Shown here: positions 1 through 11,061 of the stretch, one piece after another
Layout of the letters: each line of letters opens with the position of its first letter
Numbering within the stretch: the first letter of the stretch is position 1
NCBI GenBank assembly: GCA_033807775.1
Contig: CM066317.1
Coordinates: forward strand, 39,931,870-39,995,869
DNA: 64,000 nt
Source of the DNA: Saussurea involucrata
Taxonomy: Eukaryota; Streptophyta; Magnoliopsida; Asterales; Asteraceae
Direction: 5' to 3'
Position numbers and translations under genes: made by a program
The notes under the pieces: generated by a model
The model's database searches: none
Told to the model about the DNA's origin: nothing
What the model saw: only the letters and a program-made list of their open reading frames with translations

Positions 1-504
1 TACTACGAAAGGTAGCGTTGTAGTATGTAGATGAGACGGTATCGGCGTAGAGCCGAAGTTGAGGAGAATTTGTGTTTAGGCTAATTGACAGGCTTTGGTG
101 TTGAAGTCAACGACGGGTGCTGAGTCGTTGTCGGGAGATTTGAAAGTTGAAAGTTTAGCCGTGGTGTGATTATTTTGTCGGGTGTGTGCGCGAAGATAAG
201 AGGTCGGTTGGGATAGGTGTGTATCTGTTAAGAGGGTGGACCGCCTTTTTGGTGAGTATCCTGAAGGTGGAGATGTGATAGTTGGATAAGTGATTCTTCT
301 TATGTGATTGTTATGTCATTTACGAATGAGGTAGTTAGCCCAACTCATGTGAGACACGTGGACTATGTTGGTTTGCAAGGGAGCGTCTTATGGTTTGATT
401 TATTTGAGCGTGTCTCAAGTGGATCCGAAGATATGGTTGGGATTAAAGACTCGATCGAGTGTAGTAGACGGTCATAATATGTGGTTCATCTAGATTGGAG
501 AAAG

Positions 505-835
505 GCAAAGTTGTGAGTTTTCTAAATCAAAGCTTGTTAGTACCTGTTTGTTATTCGTACAGGCGTGCTTAATATTGTGTGATTGCATATGATTTATCTA
601 TGCATAAATCTCAGGATGATGGTGTGATATACATGGGGGGTGTGTCCCATGTGGATTGTTCGATCGGACTTGGTCTGTTCCCAAGGGCGGGTGTGAGCCC
701 TAGATCGGATCACGGGAGTGTAGTGACCAGTCAGGAATTCCAGTCCTACATGTGTGGTTGTTGACTTGCAAAAACTAACTATTGCAAGATGTTTCGTAAA
801 CTCTTTTATATATATGTTGTGTTGGGCATGGAGAA
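505..835 (+). repeat. LTR-A-like fragment inside element A
   Basis: This segment resembles LTR A at about 3930-4235, including the hairpin cluster and the flanking TATCTATGCAT-like and AAAACTAA stretches. Similarity fades outside these limits. It may be part of a truncated, highly diverged LTR or an older internal duplication; the sequence does not decide. Confidence 0.55.
631..726 (+). repeat. Constant-loop hairpin cluster, diverged copy
   Basis: Two clear hairpins and one damaged one mirror 4043-4139. Stem ACATGGG/CCCATGT encloses loop GGGTGTGT, and stem AGGGC/GCCCT encloses GGGTGTGA. A third has TCAC/GTGA around a changed loop. The first stem differs from the LTR copy by a T:A to C:G exchange on both arms, so pairing is preserved. 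Confidence 0.75.
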
Positions 836-2378
836 AGCATGGCCTAGGGTGTGCATAATGATCGTGAGGATTAAACCTTTAGTGTGTGGGGGTTGTGTGG
901 ATAAGTCGGTGGTGGCTTATACTTAGTGAGCATATGAAACATGTGGAAATAAATTGTTGTGAGGTTAAGTGGTGGACTAGTGTTGACATGGGATGAGCAT
1001 AGGTGGAGATCTTTGCACGGGGTTTGCTTATAAGTTGTTCAGATATGAAAAAATTATGTGTGGAGGTGCATGGATGTCTAAGTGGCGTGTGGTATTGTTA
1101 CCCGAAAATAAAAGAATGGGGTGACAATGGGTGACTAGATAAGAAGAAAATTGTGTACTCTTGAGTTGATTGATGAGTGCGTTTGCCTTGTATCGTTGTA
1201 ATATTTGTGAAGATGTTGGATTGATTAGTTCATGATATCTCGTAGTAGATATGAAATCTTTGGGAATGTTGAACTAATCCTTGTGTGTAAAGGAAATGCA
1301 AAGGAGTGGGTTAATATCGTTTGAGGAACGAGAAGTGTGTGGTCGCTTCGAGCATCGAGTGTGATTTTGGATTGACTTGGTTGAATTTCTAGTATGAGAG
1401 GCGGTGAAACTGTTGGTTAGGCATCGTAACCATCGAAATTGCGGCTATGGAGTGGTCAACGTTGGATGAGAAATGTTCCAGGTTAGCCTGAGGTAGCTGG
1501 GACGGTAGGGTGGATTAAGTGAGTAAGCGTAAAGTAGAAAGTGTGACAAGTGGCTCGGAAAGAGGGAAGCAATGTTTTCAGAACGTCACCATCGAGTGCA
1601 TGAACTTCTAGTGGGAGTACGAGAAAGAGGATCCGTGTGTATGTGATTGGCCTAAAAGTGGAGGAAAGCTAGCTTGTGTGATTAGTCAAGAGTGTGCACC
1701 TTCTAGTGAGTCGTTCTTTGGAAACACATTGTATGTTTGAGAAGGAAGTGGGAGAAAGTAGTCGAATGTAGCGCTCGGGGTGAAGGACCATTGGATTGGA
1801 CGTGGTAGGAGTATGGGAGTGACGTTGTGGTAAGCGTGTGATTTGATTGTTATCAATGGATTGTGGTCAGCTTAGTTAATGTGAGAAAGTGTTGTATGCC
1901 TTAGACATATTTTTGTGTTGGGAAAGTAATGGTAGAATTGTGTGTAATCTGTTGAAGAAAATCTTAACTGCGGGTTAAGGTGGAATTTAAGGTTGATTTT
2001 GTGATCTATAGGTGAATTGAGAGGTTTTATTTTAAGCAGGGATTCATATTGTTGTGTCGATAACTTCGGTAGAATCCGTTCTTTTAAGAAGGGAAATTGT
2101 GGGGGAAACCTTAATTTGACGCATTTTAAAATCGTGAGACTAGAGGTGTGGATGATATTCATACGGTTGGCTTGATGCGTTTTCTTATATTGCGAATAAT
2201 GGTGGGATAAGAGTTGTAGATAATTGTAAGTGTGTTAATCCATTGGTATACACCCTATTGTGAAGGGGTTATGCCTGGTGGGAGACTGGGAGTGATAAAT
2301 CTTTAGAGAAGCAAAGAGTTTGTCGTGTGTCTTTACCTATAATTTTCCAAGAATAAAGAGAAGTCGTGAGAAGGACGT

Positions 2379-2665
2379 GTGTTTGGGAAAGAAAGGGGAA
2401 CTAAGACTGAGTATGTCGAGTCATTCGCCATCACCGAGCGTGGAAGTGAGGTGGCATATAAGTTGAAGTTACCCGGGGAATTTCGAGGAGTTCATGCGAC
2501 TTATCTAGTGTCGAACCTTAAGAAGTACTTGGCTAAGAAGGTATGGTCGTATCGTGAGAAGTCACTAGTGTGGACGAAAAGTTGGGTTAGGTGATGGTAC
2601 CGTTGGCGATTGTAGATCGCAAGGTTAGAAAGTTGAGGAACCATTTTTCCTCATTTGTTCGAAGA
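2379..2665 (+). pseudogene. Ty3/gypsy pol C-terminal remnant
   Basis: The translation reads as the segment after the integrase core. It has an SEVAYKLKLP motif, then GVHATYLVSNLKKYLAK, which matches the family pattern of VAY-L-LP followed by H..FHVS.LKK. After a stop at about 2592, another frame shows DRKVRKLRN and an FVRRWNS stretch, typical of the region just before a chromodomain or the pol end. The catalytic core is not recognisable upstream. It is a decayed fragment and cannot be functional. Confidence 0.65.
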
Positions 2666-2688
2666 TGGAATTCCGGGGATGGAATTCT

Positions 2689-2704
2689 TTTGAGGGGAGG
2701 ATGA
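2689..2704 (+). other. Polypurine tract of element A
   Basis: The purine run TTTGAGGGGAGGATGA sits directly before the LTR start TGTAAT, as expected for the plus-strand priming site of an LTR retrotransposon. Confidence 0.7.
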
Positions 2705-3235
2705 TGTAATAACCGTGTTTTTTTTTGGAATAAATGAAAGTTGGTGTGTAAAGTGTGAAAAATAAATAAGTTGGGTGTGATTGAGTAAAGGTATAAAAGG
2801 GTGTAAAAACCCTAGGGATTCACAAAGTTATCTAGAACTCTGTGTGTGGCTGAAGTGTGAAATTGAGTGCAAATCAAGGAGGTCAATGCAATCAGGAGTT
2901 CTTCAATTGGGTGTGCAGAAACATATTTCAAGGTAATCACTAATCCTTGTTTTCTATTATTGTGTTGAAATCAAAAGTTAGAGTGTAGAAATTGGTGTTT
3001 TGTTATCTCTTGTTAAGAATGAAGAAAAATGAGTCTGGATGATTTTCTAATCATTAAAAGTAAAGAATCGATGTTAGTTAAATTGATTAGTTGGTAAAGT
3101 GGTTTCCCTTAATCCTGATAAATTAACATCGATTTGGGAGTGTGTGAAATGACCATTTAGAGTGTACGAGGTTACGTAGTTGATAAAGAATTAAATCCAT
3201 AAGAGTGTTCCGGAGTAAATTTTTATATATAAGAT

Positions 3236-3857
3236 CCGGTATTTATCTTTGTAGTAGTTCCGGAATTTAAGCAAAACCCAAGGATCCGGTATTTTGGTTT
3301 GTAGTCCGAAATTAAAATGAAGGCCCATAGATCCGGAATTTGGATCTCGGCCAAGGATCCGGAACATGTGAGTAAACCGGAAAAGGGGGTGTTGGACTTT
3401 AGAAGATCCGGAACTGTGTAGTCCAAGAGCCGGAATCACTCATTTGGGCTTTTTTTATTTGGTAGACCCGGAATGGGCCTAAGTGCCATATGGATCCGGA
3501 ATCCAATTCTTTGGATCCGGAACTCGTTTCAAATGGAACCGGAGTCAGTGACCTTGATCCGGAATTCTTTTTGCGTGCTGGGCCTATTTCATTAGTGGGC
3601 CTGAGCAATTTAATGATCTGTTGGTTACTGGGTGAGTTAGAGGGATCCCATATTTAATTAAAAGGGTGGATCCAGATTCAATGTTGGTTGGGCCGAATCC
3701 CAAGCAGACAGGAATTTATTAATCAGTCCAACAGATCCGGTACTATTATTTATGGATTCGGTATTCGTTTATTTTGAGACGGAGAATTAGGATCTCGTAT
3801 TTTTCCGGATGAGACGTTCCAAGTAGTGGAAATCCGAGTGTATCAGAGTCTTACCGG
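3236..3857. repeat. CCGG (GATCCGGAA) motif array in LTR A
   Basis: About 16 copies of CCGG occur, mostly as GATCCGGAAT or GATCCGGTA, at irregular spacing of roughly 20-60 bp with unrelated DNA between. TCCGGA is a self-complementary hexamer with both CG and CHG cytosines. The spacing is not that of a simple tandem repeat. Confidence 0.85.
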
Positions 3858-4042
3858 GTAACGTGTGTTGGGTCCAAATGTAGGTGCGAGTAAAGGCAAG
3901 TGGTAGCGAGTGAGGGATCTCTAGCAAGGACTCCAGGTGATTTTTTCTAAACTAAAGTTTGATGGTACTCGTTTATTTACTCGTACGTGTATGCTTATTT
4001 ATGGTGTGCTTGCATATAATTTATTTATGCATGGTGTGATGT

Positions 4043-4139
4043 ATATGGGGGGTGTGTCCCATATGGATTGTCTGAACGGACTAGGTTTGTTCTTAAGGGC
4101 GGGTGTGTGCCCTAGATCAGGTCACGGGTGTGTGTGACC
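4043..4139 (+). repeat. Three tandem hairpins with identical loop GGGTGTGT
   Basis: Three perfect hairpins follow one another. ATATGGG/CCCATAT lies at 4043-4064, AGGGC/GCCCT at 4096-4113 and GGTCAC/GTGACC at 4120-4139. All enclose the same 8-nt loop GGGTGTGT while the stems differ completely. A diverged copy at 631-726 keeps the pairing. Confidence 0.85.
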
Positions 4140-4548
4140 GGACGAAAATCTCAGTTATATGTGTGTGGATGTTAAATTGCCAAAACTAATTATTATTTAA
4201 CGTTTTCGCAAATCCTTTTAAATGTTATTTGTGGTGTGGAAGTAACTAAGGGATCTCACTAGACCTTGTGGTCTAATCCTCGCATTTTCAAAAACTGAAA
4301 TCCTTTTCAGGTAAACAGTTTAGAGGCAGCTCCATTAGTGGTAAAGAGAAGGTGTGAGCTCGGGCGGGGGTTAATGGCATTAGAGGACTTTCCCTTTTGC
4401 ATTAATTATTTAGATATTCTCAGTTGTATTTAGGGTTTATTCCGCGAACCCAGTTTGTAATCTGAATAGTGTGACTTTGTTGAGCCATTTATGGCGTTTT
4501 GAATTAAAGAGGATGATTATGGCTTGTATTTTAGTGTGGGTTGTTACA

Positions 4549-4860
4549 ATTATTAATATTTTTATGATGTTTTCGTATTTTAATGTTTATTTTTAATCTC
4601 TTTTTATATTTATCTAGTAAAAGAGATATAGTGATTAAATGAGAAAAACAAGACATATTCAAAAAAATAAATACAATGAAAAATATTGTTTTACGAATTT
4701 TATATTGTTTTTATAACATTATACTATGTTTATATTTAGAGGAATAAAATATTTTATAGAACAAATTAAATATACAATAATAACTATATTTATGAACTTA
4801 TGTTTCACTAATAGGTTTGAGGTTTATATAATTTGTTGGTCCTAAAGGGTTATACAAGTT
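4549..4860. other. AT-rich DNA between elements A and M
   Basis: This is low-complexity, AT-rich sequence with no ORF, repeat end or other signal I recognise. It is the immediate flank of LTR A and the insertion site of element M. It could be host intergenic DNA or an unidentified older repeat. Confidence 0.5.
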
Positions 4861-5791
4861 TGTAGAAGGGGGGGGGGGGGTTGAATACAAACACACGATT
4901 TTTACTTTCTAAATTGTTTATTGATATAATCAAACAATTTACAACTTGTTGCGGAACAAGATTAAGGATTAACCTAATCTAAACAAGTTAAGAACGCTAA
5001 GTTTCTTGCACTAGAATTAAGACAGAAAGGAGATAAGAATATTACGAATAATATTCTAACACTAAGATAGAAAGAAGAAGATGGCCGAGCACTTCAACTC
5101 TGAAGTAGGGTTCTTCTTTATATACTGCATGCATTTAATGCATGGCAGTGTTACTTTACACGTGGCAGCAGCTGAGTGGTTGCATGTTTTGACCTTTGTA
5201 GACAACCTTAGTAGCCGCATGGTGCACAGTGTAGAATCAGAGTTTGTTGTACGATTCTAGACAGAAGGGAGGTCCGTTCTGACATTTCGTACGGAGACGT
5301 GCAAGGGGGTAAGACAAAAGTAACTTGTAAAGGAAGACTTCATGATCAGCGTTCGTTGAACAGTACTTTATCAGCGAGTGATAAAGCTCAGCGATTGCTG
5401 AAGTCTTCTACTTGATACTTCACGTTGAATGGACAGGTCTTGCTTCGCTGATATCTACATCAGTTCATTAGTAGACTTGTCGCTGGTTCTTGGGCTTGAT
5501 CTTCGACTTCAGCGTAGAACCTTTGTTGACGTGAGACTTGTCTTCAGGGATCATAAGTAAACAACTATAACTTATCAGCGATCATCACAGAGACTGAACA
5601 TGCTCGGAGCTACTGGATGAACAGAGTTCGCTGAATGTCTAATCTAAAGAGCGAGAGTTCCTATCAGCGGTACTGTAAAGTCCTAGTACTTATCAGCGAT
5701 AGTGAAACTCTAATACATATTGTTTACTTACAATTTTCACTAAGTGTTTAAGAGAGAGTCATTATCAAATCACTGAGGGTTTGGATCAACA
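4861..5791 (-). repeat. 3' LTR of element M (931 bp)
   Basis: On the minus strand it starts TGTTGATCC right after the polypurine tract and ends CTTCTACA, the same kind of end as the LTR of element P (ATTCTACA). A run of 13 G on the plus strand (4868-4880) sits 7 bp from the terminus. The middle carries a CAGCG-motif array. The plus-side flank AAGTT could be the target duplication, but the partner end is lost. Confidence 0.85.
5345..5699. repeat. CAGCG / CGCTG motif array in LTR M
   Basis: About ten copies of CAGCG or its complement occur in 355 bp in both orientations. The best form is TATCAGCGA (TCGCTGATA). The same short word recurs at lower density through the spacers and coding parts of element M. 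Confidence 0.75.
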
Positions 5792-5806
5792 ATCTCCCCC
5801 TATTTG
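5792..5806 (-). other. Polypurine tract of element M
   Basis: On the minus strand the run AAATAGGGGGAGAT immediately precedes the LTR start TGTTGATCC. Confidence 0.85.
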
Positions 5807-6190
5807 ATTATGACATAGCAACAAAGAAAATTGCTAAGTATGAAAACATAAGGATAAAAAGAACTCATAAAATATTTGTCCCTTTTACTGTTTTTTGGGA
5901 TCTTTTAAGTACTGATGGAGTAAAGTACATTCGCTGAAATTTTTCTTTTAACTTCGTATAAGGTTACAAAGGGAAGTGGAAAAATTACAAGTACAGCAAA
6001 TAAATTTACAAGTACAAAAGAGGTAAGCTGATAAAGATAGAAAGATTACAAGGAAATCCTATCAGCCTTCAAAAGGTTCTTCCTTAACGAGAAGTTCATC
6101 AAGGGTCTTTGTTGTAGGGATCATCCAGTCAGGGACAGTTTTTCCCTGATTTCTTCTTTCTTGTGCTTCTTTGAAGATCAGGGGCTTGAG
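5807..6190 (-). other. Non-coding spacer between ORF3 and PPT of element M
   Basis: No ORF or repeat structure beyond a few scattered CAGCG/CGCTG words. It forms the 3' untranslated part of the element. Confidence 0.5.
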
Positions 6191-9100
6191 TTATCGTGCC
6201 TGAAGATCGCGTCTGAATTCACACCAATAGATGAGATCCCTGAGCTGTTCAATGGGAGTGATGGGAAGCTCAGAGACACGTTGAAAACGTTGTCCTTCAT
6301 CGTAGTCGAGAAAAAAGATACCATAAGGATTGCTTATGACTTTACTAGGGACAAAACGTTCACCAGGTGGCAGAGAGGTATCCAGCGCTGAGAGATCAGG
6401 ATCAGGACCAAGTACTTCAGCACGTGAAAAACCAATACTTGTTTCGTTCCGGATAGGAGGACCTGAATCTGATGGTTTGGACTTTTTCTTTGCAGAGGCC
6501 CTTCTTTGTTGAGTTGCAAGTGGAGTGGGAGGAGAAATATCCACAACAGAAGACACCAAGTCGATCTGTCGATTTATAAGTTTCTCGACATGATCCTTGT
6601 ACTTAGAATGTGACTTCTGAATGGCTATTCTGATCTCCAACCATTCAGAGAGACCATACTTCGTGATAGCATCAACGTAGATGGATTCAGTGGTATCGTT
6701 TTCTCTGAATATCTCGACCTCAACAATTGGAACTTTGATGGTCGATCTTCCAGTGATGTGAACTTTGTTAATTCTGGCAGGCCGATATCGAAAGTGTACT
6801 TTCTCTTTACACCATTTCAAGGTAGATTGAGATACCTTGGTCTTTTCTTCGATAATCTTCTGGGCGTCTTCCCACAACTGACGTTGGACTTCGATGGGAG
6901 TCCTTTTCAGTGCGGGGTCTTTCACTGATTCTTGGGCAAGCTGGATGGCGAGGGCCTTATCTTTTTCTTCAGCTTCCTTCTTTTCGGCGAGTAATCTTTT
7001 GGCTCTTAGGTGATCAGCGAACTCTTTCTTTGATAACCTGGACTTTGTAGGAACAGGAGTGACTTTGGAGCGAGGGAGGATGATTCGCTGATCTTCGAAC
7101 TTCTTGATTATCTCTTCTCTCCTTTTCTGATCCTCTTCACTTAGCTTTTGAGGAGCTAAGGAAGGTCTGTTTTTGTGAGAGAGAAGTTGTTCTTCAGGTT
7201 CATCGGTCTCAGTGATTAAATCCAAGACCGGGATTATTTCTTCAGCTCTTGTGGCTGGGATTATTGTTGGTGCAGCAGTGGGGACTTCAGCTGGATCCTC
7301 AAGCAGGGGAGAGGACTAGCTGAAAAGCAGCGATTGTTTAAGTAAGAAGAGTTGGGGAAGAAATAGATAGAGAAAAAGAATATGGTTAAGTGTATAGAGG
7401 TTTTATGGAGAGGAGAACTGAGATTGAGAAGGGGTAGAGGAGGGAAGTAGAGTAAGGGAAGAGGAGATATTGTACCTGACAAACTGGCTATATCTGAAGG
7501 ATGGCCAGATTGCCTTCTGCAGCGAGGCCTTTGTTTTTTCCTTTGTCAGCTTCAGACGCTGCAGGCTTTGTCTTGGTCGTCTCCCCTGATGGTTCTTTTA
7601 TTGAAATCCCTTTTTGAGCAGGGACCTTCTTGGGCTGAACGAAGAAGAAATCATCATCATCATCATCGTCATCATCATCATCGTTTTTATGGGATGATGA
7701 TGGTTCTTCGTCAGAGATGTCGATAGCTTCATCGTCTTCAGCTTCTTCTTCAGACTCGACATCATCAGCGTAAGGTTCGGTTATGTTAGCGGCAGCTTCA
7801 GTTTCCTCATCGAGTTGCTCCCCCTCAAGAGCAGAGGGAGTTTTCTCGGTTTCCTCAGGGTTTTCAACTCCCTGAGGTTATCCAGCAGCAGTAGTAGAAC
7901 TCGTCTCCCCCTCAGCTAGGGGAAGGTCTTCAAGAGTTTTCTTCTCCCCCTCAACATTATGGGGAAGGTCTTGATCCTTGTCCCCCTCTTCCACATGATG
8001 GATGGGGGAGGATACAACATTATCAGCATCAGCATCAGCATGTGTTGGGTCCTTGTCTTCCAGGCCAGGATCCCAACACAGTTTTCAATCTTGCTTAATC
8101 TGTCTTCTAGGCCAGATATCGCAGGAGTGAGTCTTTGAAGATCTTCTCGGTCCACCTGAGTAAAGTGCGAAGGAGCACAAGTGGCAGCGTTCAGGCGGTC
8201 GAGGATTTGCTGCAGTAGATCGGTCCTTAAGAAGGACACTTCTCCCTTAAGATCTCCAAACTCTGTCTTCAATGATGTTACTTCATTGGACAGAGAGGTG
8301 AAGTTTGTGGAGAGAGTGTTGTTGGTAGTGGAGTGGTCAGCAAGAGTAGTAGCGAATTGGGCAATGTTGCTTTCCACCTTCTCCAGATCAGCACTGGAGG
8401 CCTTCTTTCCGACCTCAGCAGTCAGCGATTTGAGGTTCTCTCCAGCGTTTGTAACCGCTGAAGAATTTGCTGAGAGAGTTGTGGTGAGGGATTCCACCTT
8501 TGTTTCCAGGGCCTTCAGGGAGGTGTTGATATCCCCTAAATTAGGACCTGAAACAGTTATTAACTTATGAACAGAGGAAAGCTCAGAAGTTTGGGGTTTT
8601 GAGAGAGGAGTAGGTTCAGTTATGTGTATACCTGCAGGCGGGTTGGCGAAGTTGTCGAAACCTTGTAACGCTGAATGGTATTCCATGTCGCCTTCGAGAG
8701 TGCCTTGGCGCATGGAGGTGCCTGCAGATCCTAAGTTTTTATCCATCGTCGTATTTAGAGCAGCAGCAGCTGAATCATGTAGGATGACGGGTGTTCCTGA
8801 AAATGTGGGGAAAAATGGTGTAGTGTCCAAGGGATTGGTGGGAGGAACAAAGGTTGAGAAAGTTGGTTGGGAGCGGGGTTCAGCGTTGGATCCGCTGAGA
8901 ATCACTTCAGTCTGTAGAGAGGCTGAAGGAGGTGGGTTCAGTTCCAAGTTTATAACATTAGCGTTTAGAGACGCTGAGCTTGGGATGGAAGGGGTGGTTT
9001 GAGCAGCTGTGGCAGAGCGTACCACGAAACTATCCAGCGACTCTTGTATAAGATGAGTCGTGGAGTCTTTAGCCGTTGATGGCTTGGAGGGTTGCTCCTT

Positions 9101-10113
9101 GGTTTTCTTGGGAATCAAGTTGGGAAGTGGAGTGTTTCCTTTTACGAGAAGGAATGGAGGATGCAGCCTGGGTATCAGCGGTTGGTATTACCACTGAAGT
9201 AGCCGCAGAAGTAGAAGAAGGAGGATTAAGAAAAGATAAGAGTGCAGAGAAACGTACCTCGTTTGGCAGGGGCTTGAAATCTAGAACTTTAGCGCCAACC
9301 TGAGAGAGTCTCAAGTCTCCTACCTTTGGGTATTCATCCCCAAGTCCGTGTCGAAAGACGGCGCTGATAAACCTTGGATATGGAACGCAAGTTGGTCTTC
9401 CAGCTATGTTTACCTTGAACATCAAATCGTCGTAGATGATTGACGCCCAATCAATGTGGAGTCCCTTCAGAAGAGCATATCCTATGGCCTGTTGGGGTTG
9501 GGATGCTTGGTCAGTTGACCCGACTTTAGCTGTTAGACAGCTGATCAGATGAGCATAGATGAAATTCATCTCGCTGGGCATCATCGACTTCTTGATGGCA
9601 GTTAGCTTTTTGTCAGGGTTTTTTTGTCTCTCCATGTGTCCCATGCGTAACCCATTGCATCAAAGAATGCAATCAGGGTTGCTCTATCAGTAGGGTTATT
9701 TTTGGGATCTGGTGGAGGGACAAAACGGTTTTCTTTGGTACTGGCTGGAAGTTTTAGAGCACGTCTGATATGGTTGGGGGTGATATTGGAAGTACCATGG
9801 TCTGTGTCTTTGGGTCTTTGGGTGAAGGAACCTGAGCTCATTTGGCAGTATACCAGAACTGAGCTAGTAGAGAACGATGAGCAGGGGGTGCAATGGTGAG
9901 AGCGTATGAAATGGGGCAATTTTTAAGAAAGTTCACAGCATCATCAAGATGTGTGACAAGTTTATTTTCAGGAAAGTCGAAGAGAGCATAAGGATTATTA
10001 TGTTGATAAGTAACCTTCTTGAGATCGAACTTAACCCGAGGAGCCTTAATGAGTTCAGTGACCTCAGCAGCAGTGGAGGTCTTATCAGCAGGAGATTCAG
10101 TAGTAGATGCCAT
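6191..10113 (-). pseudogene. ORF3 (so-called env-like ORF) of element M, broken
   Basis: The start is an ATG at 10113, read downward. The N-terminal part (10113 to about 9200) matches ORF3 of element P in pattern: a PI-x2-ALT segment, then WxTA, an ITPNHIRRALKLP block and VPYPRFIS. A long Ser/Thr-rich middle follows, with a coiled coil at about 8550-8130, then an acidic poly-Asp stretch at 7650-7690. The C-terminal part (7315-6191) ends near PLPPGERF, NPYGIFFLDYDEG and RF.RVSELP, again paralleled in element P. Frameshifts near 9840, 9620, 9110 and 8075 and stops near 7880 and 7487 break it. I see no signal peptide or membrane span, so an envelope role is not supported. Four GGGGGAG blocks lie in the coding region at 7824-7990. 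Confidence 0.75.
7316..7475 (-). other. Predicted 160-nt intron in ORF3 of element M
   Basis: The donor GTCAG/GTACAA (exon end 7476) and acceptor TTTTCAGCTAG/TCC (exon start 7315) flank a pyrimidine-rich, gene-free stretch. Both junctions are at codon phase 0, so removal joins the acidic domain in frame to the C-terminal domain. The nearer acceptor TTTTCAG would leave an in-frame TAG, so the CTAG acceptor is the one that works. This is inferred from sequence only. Confidence 0.55.
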
Positions 10114-11061
10114 TTCTGTTAATCACATATAAACATGAAGAAGAGATAAAGAACAATGTCTTATTGTGGAAAGATTTTCCAAATAAGATGTTGTTGATTT
10201 TTGTCCATTTCATTCAGACCAAAGATCTCTTAATGAATATTAGGGTTTTTCTTTGTTTTGAAAAAGAGATACAAAACATGGAGAATATGTGTTTTTCAGT
10301 TTCTATTTGAAGAATAGATTCTGGAAAAACATATGAAGAACAAGTTTAAGAGTTTTGTTTCAAACTTGAAGAACAACCATGAAGGTTGTGTTCATAAAAT
10401 CATGAAAAGAAAATGATTTTATTTTAAAAAGGTTTCTTTTGTTTGATCTGTTAATAACAAGAATAAGATCAAAAACAAGTTAATAAAAGGTTAATAATAA
10501 GAATATTAACCTTTCGAAGTTTGTGAACAGTTCTTGAAACAAGAGTTCGAGATGCAACAGTAATTCTTTTCTTGAAGAGGAAGTTGTTCGCGTAAAGGAA
10601 AAAAATATAAACTTGAAAGTGTTTATATAGTGAGAGTAGAGAGAGAGAAAAACTAGAACGGGAAAGTTTTTCATCATGACACGGACACGTGTTTGCATTT
10701 GATTGGATGAGAAAACGAAACGTGCAAACGTGTGTCAGAAAAAGAACGTGCCAGGGTTTATCCGTTTGATTACGTCACAAACGTCCTTTCACATTTTAGG
10801 ACGTCTCTGAGGTTTTTGAAAAACTCAGGGACATTTTGAAAACATGAAGCACTGAATAGAAATATCAGTGTTAGGTTTTAGAAATTTCAAAGTATCGCTG
10901 ATAAGGAAGAGATATTTCGCGATATAATTTGTTTTGAAATCTTGCATTCATTTGCGAACGTCAGCGAGTAAAGAAAACATACCTTGATATCAGTGAATCA
11001 AGTTTGTTCAGAGAGAAGATGATAGAATGGGTTATATAAGTTGGTTTTATCCTTTTGCTGA
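10114..11061 (-). other. Spacer between pol and ORF3 of element M, with acceptor-like end
   Basis: This is about 950 bp without a supported ORF. On the minus strand it ends in a pyrimidine-rich tract followed by GTGATTAACAG/AA and the ORF3 ATG, only 2 nt after the AG. That looks like a 3' splice site for a spliced ORF3 message. Element P has an acceptor-like CAG at the matching place. Confidence 0.5.

Larger units (their letters stand above)
1..2704 (+). mobile_element. Decayed internal region of Ty3/gypsy element A
   Basis: The stretch between the window start and LTR A is the remains of a retrotransposon body. The only protein signal I can defend is a pol C-terminal remnant at 2379-2665. 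The rest is broken in every frame, and I see no reverse transcriptase or protease motif. A polypurine tract and an LTR starting TGTAAT follow directly, which fixes the orientation as plus. The 5' LTR lies outside the window. Assignment to Ty3/gypsy rests on the post-integrase remnant and the long LTR. Confidence 0.55.
2705..4548 (+). repeat. 3' LTR of element A (1844 bp)
   Basis: It begins TGTAATAACC after the polypurine tract and ends GGTTGTTACA, giving TG...CA ends with a short inverted TGTAA/TTACA. No partner LTR is in the window, so no target duplication can be tested. It contains a dense CCGG-motif array in its first half and a three-hairpin cluster at 4043-4139. A small ORF overlapping the hairpins is not a gene. 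Confidence 0.8.

Noticed and set aside
579..764. 61-codon ORF with Cys residues, similar to 3937-4137
   Set aside because: The similarity is at DNA level around the hairpin cluster. It is LTR sequence, not a conserved protein.
4868..4880. G-run as a telomere- or quadruplex-type element
   Set aside because: A single homopolymer of 13 G near an LTR end. It may be slippage or assembly noise, with no repeat of G-tracts.
8181..9002. Plus-strand ORFs of about 125 codons opposite ORF3 of M
   Set aside because: They are shadows of the Ser/Thr-rich minus-strand coding region, with no motif of their own.
6191..10113. Envelope glycoprotein gene
   Set aside because: No signal peptide, transmembrane span or Cys pattern of an envelope. 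Kept as ORF3 of unknown role.
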